Counted from the stretch's first letter, positions 10,531 to 20,005 are shown. The stretch is DNA of 64,000 nucleotides from Streptomyces subrutilus (GCF_008704535.1 NZ_CP023701.1:5002001-5066000), one strand, 5' to 3'. The notes: generated by a model not told the origin, from the sequence alone. A program made the numbers and translations.

Positions 10531-13500
10531 ATGCTCAACAACGAAATCGACTCCACCACCGCAGGCAACGCCGACAGCGGCAGCCCCAGCGACAACCTGC
10601 CCCCGCGCAGGCGTCGCCGCGCCGCCTCCCGGCCCGCCGGCCCGCCCGGCGCCAGCCCCGCGGAGACGGCCCCCGTGGCCGAGGCCGCCCCGGCCGCCCC
10701 CGTCGAGGAGGCCGCCCCGGCCGCCGCCCCCGCCCGTACCCGCCGCCGCGCGACCCGCGCCGTGGCCGCCCCCGAGACGCCGGCCGCCGAGGCCGCGGCT
10801 CCCGCCGTCGCCGAGGCGCCCGCCGCACCCGCGCCGGTGGCCGAGGAGACCGCGGCTGCCGCCCCGCGTGCCCGCCGCCGCGCCACCCGCGCGGTGACCG
10901 CCCCGGAGGCTCCGGCCGCCGAGGCCCCTGCCCAGGCGCCCGCCGCCGCCCCCGCCGAGCCGCAGGCCGAGGAGTCCGCGGCCCCCGCGCCGCGTGCCCG
11001 TCGCCGCGCCACCCGCGCGGTCGCCGCTCCGGTGGCCGAGGCCCCGGCCGCCGTGGAGGCCCAGGCGCCCGCCGCCGCTCCGGTCGAGCCGGTGGCCGAG
11101 GAGTCCGCGGCCCCGGCGCCGCGTGCCCGTCGCCGCGCCACCCGCGCCGTCGCCGCCCCGGCCGCCGAGACCGCCGCTCCGGTGGCCGAGGCCCCGGCCG
11201 CCGTGGAGGCCCAGGCGCCCGCCGCCGCTCCGGTCGAGCCGGTGGCCGAGGAGTCCGCGGCCCCGGCGCCGCGTGCCCGTCGCCGCGCCACCCGCGCCGT
11301 CGCCGCCCCGGCCGCCGTCGCTTCCCCGGCGCCCGTCGCGGACGAGGCCCCCGCCGCCGTGGAGGAGGCCGAGGCCCCCAAGGCCCCCGCCACCCGCTCG
11401 GTGACCGTCGCCGACGCCGTGGACTCGCCGAAGCGCGGCGGCCGCCGCCGCGCCACCCGCTCCACCGGCACCGCCGCGCCGGCGCAGCCCGTACAGCCCG
11501 CCGCCGAGGCCGAGGCGGCCCCGGCGCGCGGCCGCCGCGCCGCACGGCCCGCCGTGGCCGTCTTCCAGGCCCCGGTCTTCGCCGAGCCGATGTTCCAGAC
11601 CCCCGAGACCGCGGCCATGGCCGCCGCGGCCGCCCGCGCCGCCGCCCCGGCCGACGAGGTCGAGGACGAGGAGGAGGTCGAGCTGGAGGCCGAGGTCGTC
11701 GAGACCCCCGCCCCGCAGCCGGCCGGCCGTCGCCGTCGCCGCGGTCGCGGCGCCGCCGAGGCCGCCCCCGTCGCCGAGAGCGCCCCGGTCTCGCTGCCCG
11801 AGGTGCTCGCCGAGGAGGAGCCGGAGGCCGAGGCCGCCGAGCTCGACGAGGAGTCCGCCGACTTCGAGGACGGCGACGAGTCGGGCGAGCGCCCCTCCCG
11901 CCGCCGCCGTCGCGGTGGCCGCCGCCGTCGCCGCGGCGAGTCCGCCGACCTCGACGAGGCCGCCGACGAGGACACCGAGGCCCCGGCCGCCGAGCAGGAG
12001 GCCGAGGACGAGCAGGACGACGACGAGGACGAGGACAACGGCGCCGCGGGCTCCAGCTCCAGCCGTCGCCGCCGTCGCCGTCGCCGTCGCAGCGGTGACT
12101 CCGCCGACTCCGCCGACTCGGGCGACGACGACGGCGTACGGACCGTCGTCAAGGTCCGCGAGCCGCGCCCGGCCCGCGAGCGCAGCGAGTCCACCTCCTC
12201 CGACGAGGTCCAGTCCATCAAGGGCTCGACCCGCCTGGAGGCGAAGAAGCAGCGCCGCCGCGAAGGCCGCGAGCAGGGCCGCCGCCGCGTCCCGATCATC
12301 ACCGAGGCCGAGTTCCTGGCCCGCCGCGAGGCCGTCGAGCGCGTGATGGTCGTCCGACAGGCCGGCGAGCGCACCCAGATCGGCGTCCTGGAAGACAACG
12401 TGCTCGTCGAGCACTACGTCAACAAGGAAGAGGCCACCTCGTACGTCGGCAACGTCTACCTGGGCAAGGTCCAGAACGTGCTGCCGTCCATGGAGGCCGC
12501 CTTCATCGACATCGGCAAGGGCCGCAACGCCGTCCTGTACGCCGGCGAGGTCAACTTCGAGGCGCTCGGCATGGCCAACGGGCCCCGCCGCATCGAATCC
12601 GCCCTCAAGTCCGGCCAGTCGGTCCTGGTGCAGGTCACCAAGGACCCCATCGGCCACAAGGGCGCCCGCCTGACCAGCCAGGTCTCGCTGCCCGGCCGCT
12701 ACCTGGTCTACGTGCCCGAGGGCTCGATGACCGGCATCAGCCGCAAGCTGCCCGACACCGAGCGCGCGCGCCTGAAGACCATCCTCAAGAAGATCGTCCC
12801 CGAGGACGCGGGCGTCATCGTGCGCACCGCCGCCGAGGGCGCGAGCGAGGACGAGCTGCGCCGCGACGTCGAGCGGCTGCAGGCCCAGTGGGAGGACATC
12901 CAGAAGAAGTCGAAGCAGATCTCGACCTCTTCGCCGAGCCTGCTGTACGGCGAGCCGGACATGACCGTGCGCGTCGTGCGCGACATCTTCAACGAGGACT
13001 TCTCGAAGGTCATCGTCAGCGGTGACAGCGCCTGGGAGACCATCCACGGCTACGTGAACCACGTGGCCCCGGACCTGGCCGACCGGCTGTCGCGCTGGAC
13101 CTCCGAGGTCGACGTCTTCGCGACGTACCGGATCGACGAGCAACTCGCCAAGGCGCTCGACCGCAAGGTGTGGCTGCCCTCCGGCGGCTCGCTTGTGATC
13201 GACAAGACCGAGGCGATGATCGTCATCGACGTCAACACCGGCAAGTTCACCGGTCAGGGCGGCAACCTCGAAGAGACCGTCACCAGGAACAACCTGGAGG
13301 CGGCCGAGGAGATCGTGCGCCAGCTGCGGCTGCGCGACCTGGGCGGCATCGTCGTCATCGACTTCATCGACATGGTCCTGGAGTCCAACCGCGACCTGGT
13401 CCTGCGGCGCATGCTGGAGTGCCTGGGCCGCGACCGTACGAAGCACCAGGTGGCCGAGGTCACCTCGCTGGGCCTGGTCCAGATGACCCGCAAGCGGGTG

Positions 13501-14586
13501 GGCCAGGGCCTGCTGGAGTCGTTCTCCGAGACCTGTGTCCACTGCAACGGCCGCGGTGTCATCGTGCACATGGAGATCCCGACCGCGGTCGGCGGCGGCG
13601 GCAACGGCAAGCGTTCCAAGCGCCGCGGCAAGGGCGAGTCGGACCACCACGACCACGAGCACGAGCACGAGGCCGTCGAGTTCGAGGCCGAGACCGAGGC
13701 CGAGGTGGCCGCCGAGGCCGCCGCGCCGCGGGCGCTGCCCGAGCCGGAGTTCGTCGCGGACGAGGAGCTGTACAGCAGCGCGGCCGAGGCCGAGGCCGCG
13801 GCGGGCCTGAGCGGCCGCCGCAACCGCCGCCGGGCCACCCGCAAGGCCACCGCTCCGGCGGGCGCGCCGCGTACGGCGGCCCCGGCCGCCGAGGCACCGG
13901 CCGAGCCGGTCGCGGCCCCGGTCGTCACCGCCCCGGAGCCGGTCCGCGAGGCCGTCGCCGAGCCGGTCGCCGAGCCCGTGGTGGAGCCCGTGGCGGAGGA
14001 GGCCCCCAAGGGCCGCACCCGTCGCCGGGCGACCCGCAAGGCCACCGCACCGGCCGGCGCCCCGGCGTCCGCTGCCGAGGCGGCCCCGGAGCCGGTCGCG
14101 GTCGCCGCGGCGGAGCCCGTCGCCGTACCGGAGCCGGAGCAGTCGCAGCCCGAGCCGGTCGCGGAGGCGGCCGAGGCCCCGCAGGCCGTGGAGGACCCGG
14201 TCGTGGAGGCCGCCCCGGCCCGGCCGCGCCGGCGTGCCACCCGCAAGGCCACCGCACCCGCCGGGTCCCCGGCCGGCGCGGCGGAGGCGGCCGTGGTCGT
14301 CGTCGAGGCGCCGGTGAACGAGCCGGCCGCCGAGCCGGCGGCCGAGGAGGCCGCTCCCGCCGACGAGGCCGCCCCGGCGAAGAAGGCCGCCAAGAAGGCT
14401 CCGGCCAAGAAGGCGACCGCGGCGAAGAAGACGGTGGCCAAGAAGGCGACGGCGGCGAAGAAGGCCACCACCGCCAAGAAGGCCGCCACGACGACGAAGA
14501 AGACCGCGACCAAGCGGGCCACGAAGAAGACCGCGGCGGCGGAGCAGCAGTCGCTCCCGTCCGTCACGGCCCCCACCGAGGCCTGA
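10531..14586 (+). CDS. rne: Ribonuclease E/G
   Basis: Endoribonuclease for mRNA decay and rRNA processing, about 1351 residues. The catalytic core lies in the middle: S1-like part (QIGVLEDNVLVEHYV, LGKVQNVLPSMEAAFIDIG) and DNase I-like part with metal ligands Asp900 (IDVNTGKF) and Asp944/947 (VIDFIDM). The Zn-link motif is CVHC (Cys1002, Cys1005). Both ends are low complexity: the N-terminal ~580 residues carry repeats of RARRRATRAV between Ala/Pro/Glu stretches, then acidic and poly-Arg runs; the C-terminus carries three RRRATRKATAPAG units and a histone H1-like AKK-rich tail. Long arms on both sides are known for streptomycete RNase E. ATG 10531 has GGGAGA 10 nt upstream. Confidence 0.95.
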   Translation: MLNNEIDSTTAGNADSGSPSDNLPPRRRRRAASRPAGPPGASPAETAPVAEAAPAAPVEEAAPAAAPARTRRRATRAVAAPETPAAEAAAPAVAEAPAAPAPVAEETAAAAPRARRRATRAVTAPEAPAAEAPAQAPAAAPAEPQAEESAAPAPRARRRATRAVAAPVAEAPAAVEAQAPAAAPVEPVAEESAAPAPRARRRATRAVAAPAAETAAPVAEAPAAVEAQAPAAAPVEPVAEESAAPAPRARRRATRAVAAPAAVASPAPVADEAPAAVEEAEAPKAPATRSVTVADAVDSPKRGGRRRATRSTGTAAPAQPVQPAAEAEAAPARGRRAARPAVAVFQAPVFAEPMFQTPETAAMAAAAARAAAPADEVEDEEEVELEAEVVETPAPQPAGRRRRRGRGAAEAAPVAESAPVSLPEVLAEEEPEAEAAELDEESADFEDGDESGERPSRRRRRGGRRRRRGESADLDEAADEDTEAPAAEQEAEDEQDDDEDEDNGAAGSSSSRRRRRRRRRSGDSADSADSGDDDGVRTVVKVREPRPARERSESTSSDEVQSIKGSTRLEAKKQRRREGREQGRRRVPIITEAEFLARREAVERVMVVRQAGERTQIGVLEDNVLVEHYVNKEEATSYVGNVYLGKVQNVLPSMEAAFIDIGKGRNAVLYAGEVNFEALGMANGPRRIESALKSGQSVLVQVTKDPIGHKGARLTSQVSLPGRYLVYVPEGSMTGISRKLPDTERARLKTILKKIVPEDAGVIVRTAAEGASEDELRRDVERLQAQWEDIQKKSKQISTSSPSLLYGEPDMTVRVVRDIFNEDFSKVIVSGDSAWETIHGYVNHVAPDLADRLSRWTSEVDVFATYRIDEQLAKALDRKVWLPSGGSLVIDKTEAMIVIDVNTGKFTGQGGNLEETVTRNNLEAAEEIVRQLRLRDLGGIVVIDFIDMVLESNRDLVLRRMLECLGRDRTKHQVAEVTSLGLVQMTRKRVGQGLLESFSETCVHCNGRGVIVHMEIPTAVGGGGNGKRSKRRGKGESDHHDHEHEHEAVEFEAETEAEVAAEAAAPRALPEPEFVADEELYSSAAEAEAAAGLSGRRNRRRATRKATAPAGAPRTAAPAAEAPAEPVAAPVVTAPEPVREAVAEPVAEPVVEPVAEEAPKGRTRRRATRKATAPAGAPASAAEAAPEPVAVAAAEPVAVPEPEQSQPEPVAEAAEAPQAVEDPVVEAAPARPRRRATRKATAPAGSPAGAAEAAVVVVEAPVNEPAAEPAAEEAAPADEAAPAKKAAKKAPAKKATAAKKTVAKKATAAKKATTAKKAATTTKKTATKRATKKTAAAEQQSLPSVTAPTEA
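11022..11317 (+). repeat. Perfect 146-bp direct repeat, 150-bp period, in rne
   Basis: Bases 11022-11167 and 11172-11317 are identical. The period of 150 bp is exactly 50 codons, so copy number can change without breaking the frame. It encodes two identical Ala/Glu/Pro blocks, each with one RARRRATRAVAAP unit. Identity at third codon positions means recent duplication or gene conversion. Confidence 0.9.
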
Positions 14587-14606
14587 CCCGCGGCTCCCGC
14601 GTCACC

Positions 14607-14645
14607 GGCCCCGCCCGGCACCTCCTGGTGCCGGGCGGGGCCTTT
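14607..14645 (+). terminator. Terminator after rne
   Basis: Perfect 16-bp inverted repeat (14607-14622 with 14627-14642), 4-nt loop, followed by TTTC. It starts 20 nt after the stop. Confidence 0.85.
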
Positions 14646-14862
14646 CGCCGCCCCGGCGTCCGGATGAGGCAGGCCGCGGCCGCAGGCGTCCGTGCAGGGG
14701 GTCGGGAGGCCCTCCGCGGCGGGGCCGGCGCCGGGGCGCGCAGCCGCGGGCGAGGGGCCCTTCCGGGGCGGCGGAGCGTCCGTCGACGGGGCCCCGGACC
14801 GTGGCACCGGCCTCGCGGACCGCGGTCGTGATCGTGCGGATCGTGCCCGTCCGGGCCCCGGT

Positions 14863-14891
14863 TTGACCCCCCAGACCCGGCCCCGTAACCT
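14863..14891 (+). promoter_or_regulatory. Promoter of rplU-rpmA
   Basis: TTGACC (14863-14868), 17-bp spacer, TAACCT (14886-14891): a good vegetative sigma (HrdB-type) promoter. It would make a leader of about 140 nt. The rest of the 395-bp rne-rplU gap (14646-14862) shows nothing recognisable. Confidence 0.75.
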
Positions 14892-14897
14892 AGGGCG

Positions 14898-15039
14898 CTG
14901 GCGTGTCTATGTGCCCGCCGTCCACTGAGCACCTCACCTCCCGTACCGCCTCGCGGCTCGGGGGAGGCCGGCCTGCGGCGTCTGTCCGCGGGGCCGGCTG
15001 GCTTCAGGGGTTCCCGAATCGAGCGAGAGAGAGATCCGC
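14898..15039 (+). promoter_or_regulatory. 5' leader of rplU
   Basis: Predicted untranslated leader. GCCGGCC (14968-14974) can pair with GGCCGGC about 20 nt later, extended by a GCGG/CCGC stem with a small bulge. L21 operons in some bacteria have leader motifs that bind the protein; whether this one does is unknown. Confidence 0.3.
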
Positions 15040-15360
15040 GTGTACGCCATCGTGCGCAGCGGTGGTCGCCAGCACAAGGTTGCTGTTGGTGACATCGTTG
15101 AGGTTGACAAGATTTCCACTGCCAAGGTCGGCGACACGGTCGAGCTCTCGACCCTGCTCGTTGTCGACGGCGACGCCGTGACCAGCGACCCGTGGGTGCT
15201 GGCCGGGATCAAGGTCCAGGCCGAGATCGTGGACCACCACAAGGGCGCCAAGATCGACATCCTGCGCTACAAGAACAAGACCGGCTACCGCCGTCGCCAG
15301 GGTCACCGTCAGCAGTACACGGCGATCAAGGTCACCGGTATCCCCACGGCTGCGAAGTAA
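15040..15360 (+). CDS. rplU: 50S ribosomal protein L21
   Basis: Ribosomal protein binding 23S rRNA, 106 residues, normal length. Starts MYAIVRSGGRQHKV and ends in the typical KNKTGYRRRQGHRQQYTAIKV. GTG 15040 is preceded by a GAGAGAGAG purine run. rpmA follows after 13 nt; the two form the usual operon, with Obg downstream. Confidence 0.97.
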   Translation: MYAIVRSGGRQHKVAVGDIVEVDKISTAKVGDTVELSTLLVVDGDAVTSDPWVLAGIKVQAEIVDHHKGAKIDILRYKNKTGYRRRQGHRQQYTAIKVTGIPTAAK

Positions 15361-15373
15361 GAGGGACTGAGAC

Positions 15374-15628
15374 ATGGCACACAAGAAGGGCGCATCGTCC
15401 ACCCGGAACGGGCGCGACTCCAATGCCCAGCGGCTCGGCGTGAAGCGCTTCGGCGGTCAGGTCGTTTCCGCTGGTGAGATCCTCGTCCGCCAGCGCGGCA
15501 CCCACTTCCACCCCGGTGCGGGTGTGGGCCGTGGCGGCGACGACACGCTGTTCGCGCTGCAGGCCGGTTCGGTCGAGTTCGGCACGCACCGTGGCCGCAA
15601 GGTCGTCAACATCGTTCCGGCCGCCTGA
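15374..15628 (+). CDS. rpmA: 50S ribosomal protein L27
   Basis: Ribosomal protein at the peptidyl transferase centre, 84 residues. Starts MAHKKGASSTRNGRDS, the classical unprocessed N-terminus without the Firmicutes-type cleaved extension. It contains the conserved GGQVVSAGEILVRQRG. A GAGGG ribosome site overlaps the rplU stop region. A strong terminator follows. Confidence 0.97.
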   Translation: MAHKKGASSTRNGRDSNAQRLGVKRFGGQVVSAGEILVRQRGTHFHPGAGVGRGGDDTLFALQAGSVEFGTHRGRKVVNIVPAA

Positions 15629-15664
15629 TCCAGCTCTGCTGATCACGGCGTACCGAACTTTCCC

Positions 15665-15717
15665 GAGGGCGGATCTCAGCTCTTCCCGGCTCAGGCCGGG
15701 AAGAGAGGTCCGCCCTC
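15665..15717 (+). terminator. Terminator after rpmA
   Basis: Two-step hairpin: an outer 9-bp stem (15665-15673 with 15709-15717) and a perfect inner 11-bp stem (15680-15690 with 15695-15705). Confidence 0.85.
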
Positions 15718-15807
15718 GGCGCGTTGTCACACAGACACGTTTAATGGGTAGCAAGGCCTACCCCCCGGACTTTCCGGGATATTCCCGCTGTATCTGGAGG
15801 AACAACC

Positions 15808-17256
15808 ATGACCACCTTCGTGGACCGCGTCGAGCTGCACGTCGCCGCGGGTAACGGGGGCCACGGCTGCGCCTCCGTTCACCGGGAGAAGTTCAAGCCG
15901 CTCGGCGGCCCCGACGGCGGCAACGGCGGCCGTGGCGGCGACGTGATCCTGGTGGTGGAGCAGGCGGTCACCACGCTGCTCGACTACCACCACAGCCCCC
16001 ACCGCAAGGCCACCAACGGCAAGCCCGGCGAGGGCGGCAACCGCTCCGGCAAGGACGGCCAGGACCTGGTCCTGCCCGTGCCGGACGGCACCGTCGTCCT
16101 CGACAAGGAGGGCAACGTCCTCGCCGACCTCGTCGGCCAGGGCACCACCTACGTGGCGGCCGACGGCGGCCGTGGCGGCCTCGGCAACGCGGCCCTGTCC
16201 TCCGCCCGCCGCAAGGCGCCCGGCTTCGCGCTCCTCGGCGTCCCCGGCACCACCGGCGACATCGTCCTGGAGCTCAAGACCGTCGCCGACGTGGCGCTGG
16301 TCGGGTTCCCGAGCGCCGGCAAGTCCTCGCTGATCTCGGTGCTCTCCGCGGCCAAGCCGAAGATCGCGGACTACCCCTTCACCACCCTCGTCCCGAACCT
16401 GGGCGTCGTCACCGCCGGCTCGACCGTCTACACCATCGCCGACGTCCCGGGCCTGATCCCCGGCGCCAGCCAGGGCAAGGGCCTCGGCCTGGAGTTCCTG
16501 CGCCACGTGGAGCGCTGCTCGGTGCTGGTGCACGTGCTGGACACCGCGACCCTGGAGTCCGACCGCGACCCGGTGGCCGACCTCGACGTCATCGAGGAAG
16601 AGCTCAAGATCTACGGCGGCGGTCTGGAGAAGCGCCCCCGCCTCGTCGTCCTGAACAAGGTCGACATCCCCGACGGCCAGGAGCTCGCGGACATGGTCCG
16701 CCCGGACCTGGAGGCCCGCGGCTACAAGGTCTTCGAGGTCTCCGCGGTCGCCCGTACGGGCCTCAAGGAGCTCTCGTACTTCCTCGCCGAGGTCGTCGCC
16801 AAGGCGCGCGCCCGCAAGCCGAAGGAGGAGGCGACCCGCATCGTCATCCGTCCGAAGGCCGTGGACGACGCCGGCTTCACCGTCGCCTACGACGAGGTCG
16901 AGGACGTCTACAACGTGCGCGGCGAGAAGCCGGAGCGCTGGGTCCGCCAGACCGACTTCAACAACGACGAGGCCGTCGGCTACCTCGCCGACCGCCTCAA
17001 CCGCCTCGGCGTCGAGGAGGCGCTCAGGAAGGCCGGCGCGCGCGCCGGCGACGGCGTGGCCATCGGTTCCGACGAGAACGCGGTCGTCTTCGACTGGGAG
17101 CCGACCATGATGGCCGGCGCCGAGATGCTGGGCCGCCGCGGCGAGGACCACCGTCTGGAGGCGCCCCGCCCGGCCACCCAGCGCCGCAAGGACAAGGACG
17201 CCTCGCGCGTCGACCCCGCGCAGCAGGAGTACGACGAGTTCCGGCCGTTCTCCTAG
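15808..17256 (+). CDS. obgE: Obg family GTPase
   Basis: GTPase linked to ribosome assembly and, in S. coelicolor, to the onset of aerial growth. 482 residues: glycine-rich Obg fold (about 1-158), GTPase domain with G1 GFPSAGKSS (from residue 166), DVPGLI switch II and NKVD, then the C-terminal OCT domain (about 340-430) and a charged tail. ATG 15808 has TGGAGGAA at an ideal distance. The 179-bp upstream gap contains the rpmA terminator and an AT-richer stretch (TTTAATGGGTAG, 15740-15751) that may hold its promoter. Confidence 0.97.
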   Translation: MTTFVDRVELHVAAGNGGHGCASVHREKFKPLGGPDGGNGGRGGDVILVVEQAVTTLLDYHHSPHRKATNGKPGEGGNRSGKDGQDLVLPVPDGTVVLDKEGNVLADLVGQGTTYVAADGGRGGLGNAALSSARRKAPGFALLGVPGTTGDIVLELKTVADVALVGFPSAGKSSLISVLSAAKPKIADYPFTTLVPNLGVVTAGSTVYTIADVPGLIPGASQGKGLGLEFLRHVERCSVLVHVLDTATLESDRDPVADLDVIEEELKIYGGGLEKRPRLVVLNKVDIPDGQELADMVRPDLEARGYKVFEVSAVARTGLKELSYFLAEVVAKARARKPKEEATRIVIRPKAVDDAGFTVAYDEVEDVYNVRGEKPERWVRQTDFNNDEAVGYLADRLNRLGVEEALRKAGARAGDGVAIGSDENAVVFDWEPTMMAGAEMLGRRGEDHRLEAPRPATQRRKDKDASRVDPAQQEYDEFRPFS

Positions 17257-17283
17257 CCGCTCAGGACGGAGGCCGGCAGGCAA

Positions 17284-17315
17284 TTGAGGGCGCTTTTACT
17301 TCGTTCGCCTAGGAT
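17284..17315 (+). promoter_or_regulatory. Promoter of the GT2 gene (leaderless)
   Basis: TTGAGG (17284-17289) and TAGGAT (17310-17315) with a long 20-bp spacer. The -10 ends 7 nt before GTG 17323, and no Shine-Dalgarno is present. Confidence 0.55.
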
Positions 17316-17322
17316 CCACCGG

Positions 17323-18939
17323 GTGAACAGCAGCAACCTCCCCACGGTCTCCGTGGTGGTCATCGCGTACAACGACGCCGGGCTCGTGGGCGAGGCCGTC
17401 TCCTCGGCCCTCGCCCAGGGCCCGGTCGTCGCCGAGGTCATCGCCGTCGACGACGCCTCGTCCGACTCCACGGGCCGGGTCCTGGACGAGCTGGCCGCCG
17501 CCCACCCGCGCCTGAAGGTCGTGCACCGGGCCGACAACAGCGGGGGGTGCGGCACGCCGCGCAACGACGGCATCGCCGTCGCCACCTCCCCGTACGTGCT
17601 CTTCCTGGACAGCGACGACGTCCTGCCGCCGGGAGCGGCCGAGGCCCTGGTGCGCACCGCCGTGCTGCACGGGGCGCCGGTCACCGTCGGCGCGGCCGTG
17701 CGCCGCGAGCTGCCCCAGCACCACGACGTGCCGTGGATGCCCGGCCTGCACACCCCGGGCGAGGTGGTCGAGCGCCCCGCCGACCGGCCCGAACTCGTCC
17801 GCGACACCCTCTGCGTCAACAAGCTGTACGAGCGCGACTTCCTGGAGAAGCACCAACTGCGCTTCCCCGACGGCCGGTTCACCTACGAGGACTTCGTCTT
17901 CACCGCCGGCGTCCTGGCCGCCGCCCCCCGGATCGCCGTCACCGGCGAGCTCGTCTACGTCTGGCACGTGCGACGGGACGCCGCCCGGGTGTCGATCTCC
18001 CTGGACCGCAAGGACGTCGGCAACTGGCGCTCCCGGATCGAGGCCCACCGCACGGCCTCGGGCATCCTCGCCGACGCCTCGCCGGAGCTCGGCCGGGCCT
18101 GCCAGGTGAAGTTCCTGGAGTACGACCTGCCGATGTACCTGCGCGAGCTCGGCAAGGACCCCGAGTACCAGCGCGCCTGGTGGACGCTGACCCGCGCCTA
18201 CCTCGACACCTTCGACGAGGCCGACGTCGCGTCCGCCGCGCCGCACGCCCGCTGGATCGTCCGGGTGCTGCGCGCCGCCGAGACCCCGCCCGCCGACGTC
18301 GAGCGGCTCACCCGCCTCGCCGCCGACCCGCCCCGCCTGCTGCCCCCGTACGCCTCCGGGCCCGACGGCGGCCCGGTCTGGAGCGCGGAGCTCCCCGTCG
18401 AGCTCGACGGGCTGCTCGCCCTGCCGACCGGGGACCTGCCCGTCACCATGGACGCGGAGCCCGCGGGCCGGACGGCGGTGCGCATCCGCCTGCACGACCT
18501 CTACGGGCGGCTCGCCGCCGCCGCCCCGCAGAGCGCGCAGCTGCACTTCCTGCCCCGGGCCGGCGGCGCGCCGGTGCTCGCCAAGCCGGTCCCGCTCGCC
18601 CCGGACCCGGACGGCGGCTGGAGCGCCGTGCTGCCCTTCCGCCCCGGCGACCTGGCGGCCACCGGCCGCGCCCAGGGCCTGCGCAGGCTCCAGACGTGGA
18701 ACGTCGCCGTGGGCGTGCGGTGCGCCGACGGGAGCTCCCTGATCACCTCCCTGCGCCCCCGGGCCGGACTGCTGCGCCGCCGGGCCCTGCCCAGCGGCCG
18801 GTACGGTGTCCTGCTGACGCAGCCGTTCCGCACGGGCTCCGGCTCGCTGGCCCTGCGCCTGGCGCCCGGCGCGGCGGGCGCGATGTACCTCGTACGCAAC
18901 CGACTCCACCGGGCCAGGGCGGCCCGCGAGTCGGTCTGA
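17323..18939 (+). CDS. Family 2 glycosyltransferase
   Basis: 538 residues. The GT-A fold domain occupies about 1-230: VSVVVIAYND, VDDASSDST, then the DxD region LDSDDVLPPG. The motif NSGGCGTPRNDGI is shared with the GT2 half of the TagF-like fusion encoded at 21198-24065. The C-terminal ~300 residues lack an obvious fold assignment and hold a beta-rich part like the middle of that fusion. No membrane helix. Probably adds sugar or polyol-phosphate units to a cell-wall glycopolymer, judged by neighbours galE and the TagF-like gene. The substrate is unknown. First gene of the glycopolymer cluster. Confidence 0.85.
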   Translation: MNSSNLPTVSVVVIAYNDAGLVGEAVSSALAQGPVVAEVIAVDDASSDSTGRVLDELAAAHPRLKVVHRADNSGGCGTPRNDGIAVATSPYVLFLDSDDVLPPGAAEALVRTAVLHGAPVTVGAAVRRELPQHHDVPWMPGLHTPGEVVERPADRPELVRDTLCVNKLYERDFLEKHQLRFPDGRFTYEDFVFTAGVLAAAPRIAVTGELVYVWHVRRDAARVSISLDRKDVGNWRSRIEAHRTASGILADASPELGRACQVKFLEYDLPMYLRELGKDPEYQRAWWTLTRAYLDTFDEADVASAAPHARWIVRVLRAAETPPADVERLTRLAADPPRLLPPYASGPDGGPVWSAELPVELDGLLALPTGDLPVTMDAEPAGRTAVRIRLHDLYGRLAAAAPQSAQLHFLPRAGGAPVLAKPVPLAPDPDGGWSAVLPFRPGDLAATGRAQGLRRLQTWNVAVGVRCADGSSLITSLRPRAGLLRRRALPSGRYGVLLTQPFRTGSGSLALRLAPGAAGAMYLVRNRLHRARAARESV

Positions 18940-18963
18940 ACCACACGAAAACAGGAGACGCAC

Positions 18964-19944
18964 ATGACCTTTCTGATCACCGGTGGCGCCGGGTACATCG
19001 GCTCGCACGTGGTCCGCGCGATGCGGCTCGCGGGGGAGGAGGTCGTCGTCCTGGACGACCTCTCCACGGGCGACGCGGCCCGTGTGCCCGAGGGCGTCCC
19101 GCTGGTGGTCGGCTCGGTCCTCGACCGGCTCGTCCTCGACCGGACCATCGCCGAGCACCGGATCACGGGCGTGGTGCACCTCGCGGGCAAGAAGCAGGTC
19201 GGAGAGTCCGTCGAGAAGCCGATGTACTACTACCACGAGAACGTGGGCGGTCTCACGGTGCTGCTGGAGGCCGTGGCCGCCGCGGGCGTCCGCAACGTCC
19301 TGTTCTCCTCCTCCGCCTCCGTCTACGGCATGCCGGACGTGGACCTGGTCACCGAGGACACGCCCTGCGCCCCGCTGAGCCCGTACGGGGAGACCAAGCT
19401 GGCCGGCGAGTGGCTGATCCGGGCCGCGGGCCGGACCCACGGCATCGCCACCGCCTGCCTGCGCTACTTCAACGTGGCGGGCGCCGCGACCCCCGAGCTC
19501 GCCGACACCGGTGTCTTCAACCTGGTCCCGATGGTCTTCGAGCGGTTCGACGCCGGCGAGGGCGCCAAGATCTTCGGCGACGACTACCCGACCCCCGACG
19601 GCACCTGCGTCCGTGACTACATCCACGTCGAGGACCTCGCGGAGGCCCACGTGGCGGCGGCGCGCAAGCTCGCCGAGTGGGCCGCCGCGGGGGAGTACAA
19701 GGACCTCACCGTCAACATCGGCCGCGGCGAGGGGGTTTCGGTCCGGGAGATGACCGAGCTGCTGAACGCGGGCACCGGGCACGACGTCCCGCCGGTCGTC
19801 GTCCCGCGCCGCCCCGGCGACCCGGCGAAGGTCGTGGCCTCCGCCGAGCGCATCGCCGCCGAGCTGGGCTGGAAGGCCCGCCACGACGTCCGCGAGATGG
19901 TCGTCTCCGCCTGGGCCGGCTGGCAGGCCCACCGCAAGGCCTGA
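18964..19944 (+). CDS. galE: UDP-glucose 4-epimerase
   Basis: Interconverts UDP-glucose and UDP-galactose with bound NAD. 326 residues. Rossmann motif GGAGYIGSH (7-15) and catalytic Tyr141/Lys145 in YGETK; FSSSASVYG carries the conserved Ser region. AGGAG lies before ATG 18964. The GT2 stop is 24 nt upstream, so the two are co-transcribed. Because it stands among glycosyltransferases rather than galT/galK, it probably supplies an activated sugar for envelope polymer synthesis; other nucleotide sugars are possible substrates. Confidence 0.92.
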   Translation: MTFLITGGAGYIGSHVVRAMRLAGEEVVVLDDLSTGDAARVPEGVPLVVGSVLDRLVLDRTIAEHRITGVVHLAGKKQVGESVEKPMYYYHENVGGLTVLLEAVAAAGVRNVLFSSSASVYGMPDVDLVTEDTPCAPLSPYGETKLAGEWLIRAAGRTHGIATACLRYFNVAGAATPELADTGVFNLVPMVFERFDAGEGAKIFGDDYPTPDGTCVRDYIHVEDLAEAHVAAARKLAEWAAAGEYKDLTVNIGRGEGVSVREMTELLNAGTGHDVPPVVVPRRPGDPAKVVASAERIAAELGWKARHDVREMVVSAWAGWQAHRKA

Positions 19945-19954
19945 GCGCCGCGCG

Positions 19955-20005
19955 GTACGAAGCCGCCCGCCCCGGAGACGTCTCCGGGGCGGGCGGCTTT
20001 CGTAC
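19955..20005. terminator. Bidirectional terminator between convergent genes
   Basis: Nearly perfect ~25-bp inverted repeat with its core at 19962-19978 and 19981-19997. It is extended by GTACGAA on the left and TTTCGTAC on the right with one bulge. It separates galE (+) from the GT4 gene (-) and can act in both directions. Confidence 0.85.

Noticed and set aside
10489..13668. 1059-codon open frame on the minus strand of rne
   Set aside because: Gly/Leu/Arg-rich shadow caused by the high GC of a real gene on the other strand; no motif, no ribosome site.
17296..19932. 878-codon minus-strand frame opposite the GT2 and galE genes
   Set aside because: Shadow of two clear plus-strand enzymes.
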